9,358 nt of DNA from an uncultured Bacteroidota bacterium (GTDB lineage: Bacteria > Bacteroidota > Bacteroidia > Flavobacteriales > UA16). The notes under the pieces are model-generated. The model was not told the origin of the DNA and did no database searches. It saw only the letters and a program-made list of their open reading frames with translations. The DNA is taken from contig CACHDD010000037.1 in assembly GCA_902578505.1 (NCBI GenBank), positions 1 through 9,358 on the forward strand, in the 5' to 3' direction. The position numbers and the translations under genes are program-made. Below are positions 6,709 through 9,358 of the stretch, piece after piece; position 1 is the first letter of the stretch, and every line of letters starts with the position of its first letter.

Positions 6709-7397
6709 AATCTTCCCTTGCGAAGAAATATATGATGGCCCTTACTGGGCTTTTCCTTTGTTTATTCTTAGTGGGTCACTTATTGGGAAACCTGCAGCTA
6801 TTTGTAACTGGACCAGAAGGGGCTGAAAATTTCAATCTCTATGCTAAGTTTATGACAAACAATCCTCTAGTCAAGGTGTTGTCATACCTTACATATACGT
6901 GTATTTTATTTCACGTTATTGATGGTTTTGTTTTGACACTACAAAACAGAAGATCTAGACCTGTAAAATACGTAGTTGAAAAAGGATCTGCTAACTCAAG
7001 CTGGAGTAGCAGAAACATGGCATTACTTGGTACTATTTTACTTGTGTTCATTGTAACTCACATGCAGAATTTTTGGTATGTGATGCATTTTGGAGACATC
7101 AAAATTGTTGAGATAGATGGAATAGCAATCAAGGACCTTCACACGGTTGTAATTGACTTTTTCAATCCCGAAAAAAACTCAACAGCTGCTATGATGGTAG
7201 GACTATACGTGTTTGCAATGGCTTCAATGGGGTATCACTTGCAGCACGGTTTTTCTAGCGCATTCCAATCTCTAGGATTTAACCATGAGAAATACACTCC
7301 AATTATTAAAACTATTGGAACTGTATTTTGTGTTTTAGTTCCTTTAGCGTTTGCTTCTATTCCAGTTTACTTGTACTACATTCAAATTGCTCACTAA
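6687..7397 (+). CDS. sdhC: Succinate dehydrogenase cytochrome b558 subunit (type B, di-heme)
   Basis: Membrane anchor of complex II, passing electrons from succinate oxidation to the quinone pool, probably menaquinone in this phylum. The 236 residues hold five predicted membrane helices (about 16-39, 62-85, 109-133, 168-190, 206-232), the layout of the single-subunit type-B anchor, so no separate sdhD is needed. Histidines in successive helices at 31 (VGHLLGN), 76 (LFHVIDG), 125 (VTHMQNFW) and 184 (GYHLQHG) match the positions expected for two b-type hemes; His187 is an alternative fourth ligand. The family also includes fumarate reductase anchors, and direction cannot be settled from this subunit. 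There is no Shine-Dalgarno sequence. The TAA stop is immediately followed by the sdhA ATG with no gap, so the genes form one operon. Confidence 0.94.
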   Translation: MSNNGLLKSSLAKKYMMALTGLFLCLFLVGHLLGNLQLFVTGPEGAENFNLYAKFMTNNPLVKVLSYLTYTCILFHVIDGFVLTLQNRRSRPVKYVVEKGSANSSWSSRNMALLGTILLVFIVTHMQNFWYVMHFGDIKIVEIDGIAIKDLHTVVIDFFNPEKNSTAAMMVGLYVFAMASMGYHLQHGFSSAFQSLGFNHEKYTPIIKTIGTVFCVLVPLAFASIPVYLYYIQIAH

Positions 7398-9358
7398 ATG
7401 TTAGATTCTAGAATACCAGAAGGACCACTAGATGAAAAGTGGAGCAAGCATAAGAGTAATATTCGCCTGGTAACTCCAGCCAACAAAAGACTGATAGATG
7501 TTATAGTTGTTGGAACGGGACTAGCAGGTTCTTCAGCAGCAGCATCTCTTGCTGAGATGGGCTACAACGTAAAATCTTTTTGCTTCCAAGATTCTCCACG
7601 TAGGGCTCACTCAATTGCAGCACAAGGAGGTATCAACGCTGCAAAAAATTATCAAAATGATGGAGACTCAGTTTACCGTCTATTCTACGATACGGTTAAA
7701 GGTGGAGACTATCGTTCACGAGAAGCTAACGTACACAGACTTGCAGAAGTAAGCGGAAGCATTATAGACCAGTGTGTTGCTCAAGGAGTTCCATTTGCAC
7801 GTGAATACGGAGGCTTATTAGATAACCGTTCATTTGGAGGCGTTCAAGTTTCGAGAACATTTTATGCCAAAGGCCAAACTGGCCAACAACTTCTTCTAGG
7901 AGCTTACTCAGCATTATCTCGTCAAATCTCAAAGGGCAAAGTTCAGATGTATAATCGTCATGAGATGATGGAGGTTGTGATAGTTAACGGTAAGGCTAGA
8001 GGAATAATTGCAAGAAATCTGATTACAGGTGAAATAGAAAGACATAGCGCACACGCTGTAGTTCTTTGTACTGGTGGTTACGGGAATGTATACTACTTGA
8101 GTACAAATGCTATGGGTTCAAACGTAAGTGCTGCATGGAAGGCACACAAAAGCGGAGCGTTTATGGCAAACCCTTGCTTTACTCAAATTCACCCAACTTG
8201 TATTCCAGTAAGTGGCCACTATCAGAGTAAGTTAACATTGATGTCTGAGTCACTGCGTAACGATGGTAGGATTTGGGTTCCTAAAAAAATGGAAGATGTA
8301 GAGGCAATTCGAAAGGGGACAAAAAAGCCTACTGATCTTAGAGAAGAAGAAAGAGATTACTACTTAGAGCGACGTTACCCTGCGTTTGGCAACCTTGTTC
8401 CAAGAGACGTGGCATCTAGAGCTGCAAAAGAAAGGTGTGATGCGGGATTTGGGGTTAATGAAACTGGCCAAGCTGTTTATCTAGATTTTGCTTCTGCAAT
8501 AGTTAGATACGGAAAAACAGAGGCTTCAACGAGAAATATTTCCAATCCATCTCAAGATCATATCATAGAAATGGGTAAGGCCGTAGTTAAAGCAAAGTAT
8601 GGAAACCTTTTTGATATGTACCAACAGATTACGAATGACAATCCGTATGAAACCCCCATGAAAATTTACCCAGCAGTTCACTACACTATGGGGGGGCTTT
8701 GGGTTGATTATAACCTCATGACTACTGTGCCTGGATTGTTTGCTGCAGGAGAGGCTAACTTCTCTGACCACGGAGCGAACAGACTTGGTGCATCAGCACT
8801 TATGCAAGGACTAGCTGATGGATACTTCGTGCTTCCATATACTATTGGAGACTATCTAGCAGACGACATCAGAACGGGGCCTATTTCAACGGACTCTCCA
8901 GAATTCTCTAAAGCAGAAAACAAGGTAAAGAGCACGCTTGATGCATTGATTAATAACGACGGAGACACGCCAGTAGACGACTTCCATAGAAGACTTGGTC
9001 TTATCATGTGGAACAAGTGTGGCATGTCTAGAAATGAAGAAGGACTTAAGTCAGCAATTACAGAAATTCAAGCGTTGAGAAAGGAGTTCTACGAAAAGGT
9101 AAGGGTTCCAGGAAGCGCAAACGATTTTAATCCTGAATTAGCAAAAGCAGCTCGTGTTGCCGACTTCTTAGAGCAAGGAGAGCTCATGTGCAAGGATGCA
9201 CTCACTAGATCAGAATCTTGTGGAGGACACTTTAGAGAAGAAAGCCAAACAGAAGAGGGAGAAGCCCTTAGAGACGACGAAAATTTCTCTTTCGTTTCTG
9301 CATGGGAATTCACTGGGACTCCATCTGAAGCGAACCTTCACAAGGAAGAATTAGAATA
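7398..9358 (+). CDS. sdhA: Succinate dehydrogenase flavoprotein subunit, C-terminus cut by window edge
   Basis: Catalytic subunit of complex II, oxidising succinate to fumarate on the cytoplasmic face with covalently bound FAD. The frame from ATG 7398 runs open for 653 codons to the edge; I expect only a short C-terminal remainder to be missing. The dinucleotide-binding motif is at 34-44 ([11 protein letters not shown]). His71 in [11 protein letters not shown] is the expected FAD attachment site. HPTCIPVSG forms part of the substrate pocket. Arg336 in VPRDVASRA is the expected proton-transfer arginine, and HGANRLGA starts at His458 in the FAD/substrate region. A long N-terminal extension before the Rossmann motif and the sequence style fit Bacteroidota type-B enzymes. 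It abuts sdhC directly, and sdhB is expected next, outside the window. Fumarate reductase activity is the alternative reading. Confidence 0.95.
   Translation, partial: MLDSRIPEGPLDEKWSKHKSNIRLVTPANKRLIDVIVVGTGLAGSSAAASLAEMGYNVKSFCFQDSPRRAHSIAAQGGINAAKNYQNDGDSVYRLFYDTVKGGDYRSREANVHRLAEVSGSIIDQCVAQGVPFAREYGGLLDNRSFGGVQVSRTFYAKGQTGQQLLLGAYSALSRQISKGKVQMYNRHEMMEVVIVNGKARGIIARNLITGEIERHSAHAVVLCTGGYGNVYYLSTNAMGSNVSAAWKAHKSGAFMANPCFTQIHPTCIPVSGHYQSKLTLMSESLRNDGRIWVPKKMEDVEAIRKGTKKPTDLREEERDYYLERRYPAFGNLVPRDVASRAAKERCDAGFGVNETGQAVYLDFASAIVRYGKTEASTRNISNPSQDHIIEMGKAVVKAKYGNLFDMYQQITNDNPYETPMKIYPAVHYTMGGLWVDYNLMTTVPGLFAAGEANFSDHGANRLGASALMQGLADGYFVLPYTIGDYLADDIRTGPISTDSPEFSKAENKVKSTLDALINNDGDTPVDDFHRRLGLIMWNKCGMSRNEEGLKSAITEIQALRKEFYEKVRVPGSANDFNPELAKAARVADFLEQGELMCKDALTRSESCGGHFREESQTEEGEALRDDENFSFVSAWEFTGTPSEANLHKEELE

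Noticed and set aside
8526..8771. 81-codon minus-strand ORF opposite sdhA
   Set aside because: The opposite strand encodes the conserved FAD/substrate region of SdhA. The antisense frame has no motifs.

Overview
This is an ordinary-looking core-genome segment of a Bacteroidota bacterium, most likely a member of Flavobacteriales. Four things point there: the protein variants (RseP, PBP1A, GluRS and SdhC/SdhA all read like flavobacterial versions), -7 promoter boxes matching the Bacteroidota consensus TAnnTTTG, start codons without visible Shine-Dalgarno sequences, and AT-rich coding DNA. I cannot name a genus from sequence alone.

Layout, left to right. (1) 1-663, minus strand: the N-terminal half of the intramembrane site-2 protease RseP, cut by the window edge. 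(2) 754-3192, plus: a class A penicillin-binding protein (PBP1A type), divergent from rseP across about 90 bp. (3) 3218-4565, plus: the two overlapping subunits of a 3-oxoacid CoA-transferase (SCOT type), with a well-formed promoter squeezed between the pbp1A stop and the first ATG. (4) 4562-6450, minus: a gltX-folB pair (glutamyl-tRNA synthetase, then dihydroneopterin aldolase) joined by a TAATG stop/start overlap. It converges on the CoA-transferase genes so tightly that the two stop codons share bases. (5) 6451-6686: a 236-bp divergent intergenic region. (6) 6687-9358, plus: sdhC and sdhA of a type-B, di-heme succinate dehydrogenase, with sdhA running off the right edge just short of its expected end; sdhB probably follows.

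Functions fall into cell envelope (RseP, PBP1A), central metabolism (SCOT makes succinate from succinyl-CoA, and SdhCAB oxidises succinate), and housekeeping (GltX, FolB). I see no mobile element, CRISPR array, rRNA or tRNA, and no gap over 300 bp without a gene.

The most unusual feature is inside the PBP1A. Between its glycosyltransferase and transpeptidase domains lies a segment of about 40 residues carrying CPHC-x20-C-x6-C, which looks like a zinc ribbon placed on the periplasmic side of the membrane. Lesser observations are two promoters whose -7 box ends 4-5 nt before the start codon (predicting leaderless rseP and ctfA transcripts), a small palindrome on the shared convergent stop codons, and small repeats and micro-ORFs in the gltX/sdhC leader region. 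Nothing here amounts to a new multi-gene system.
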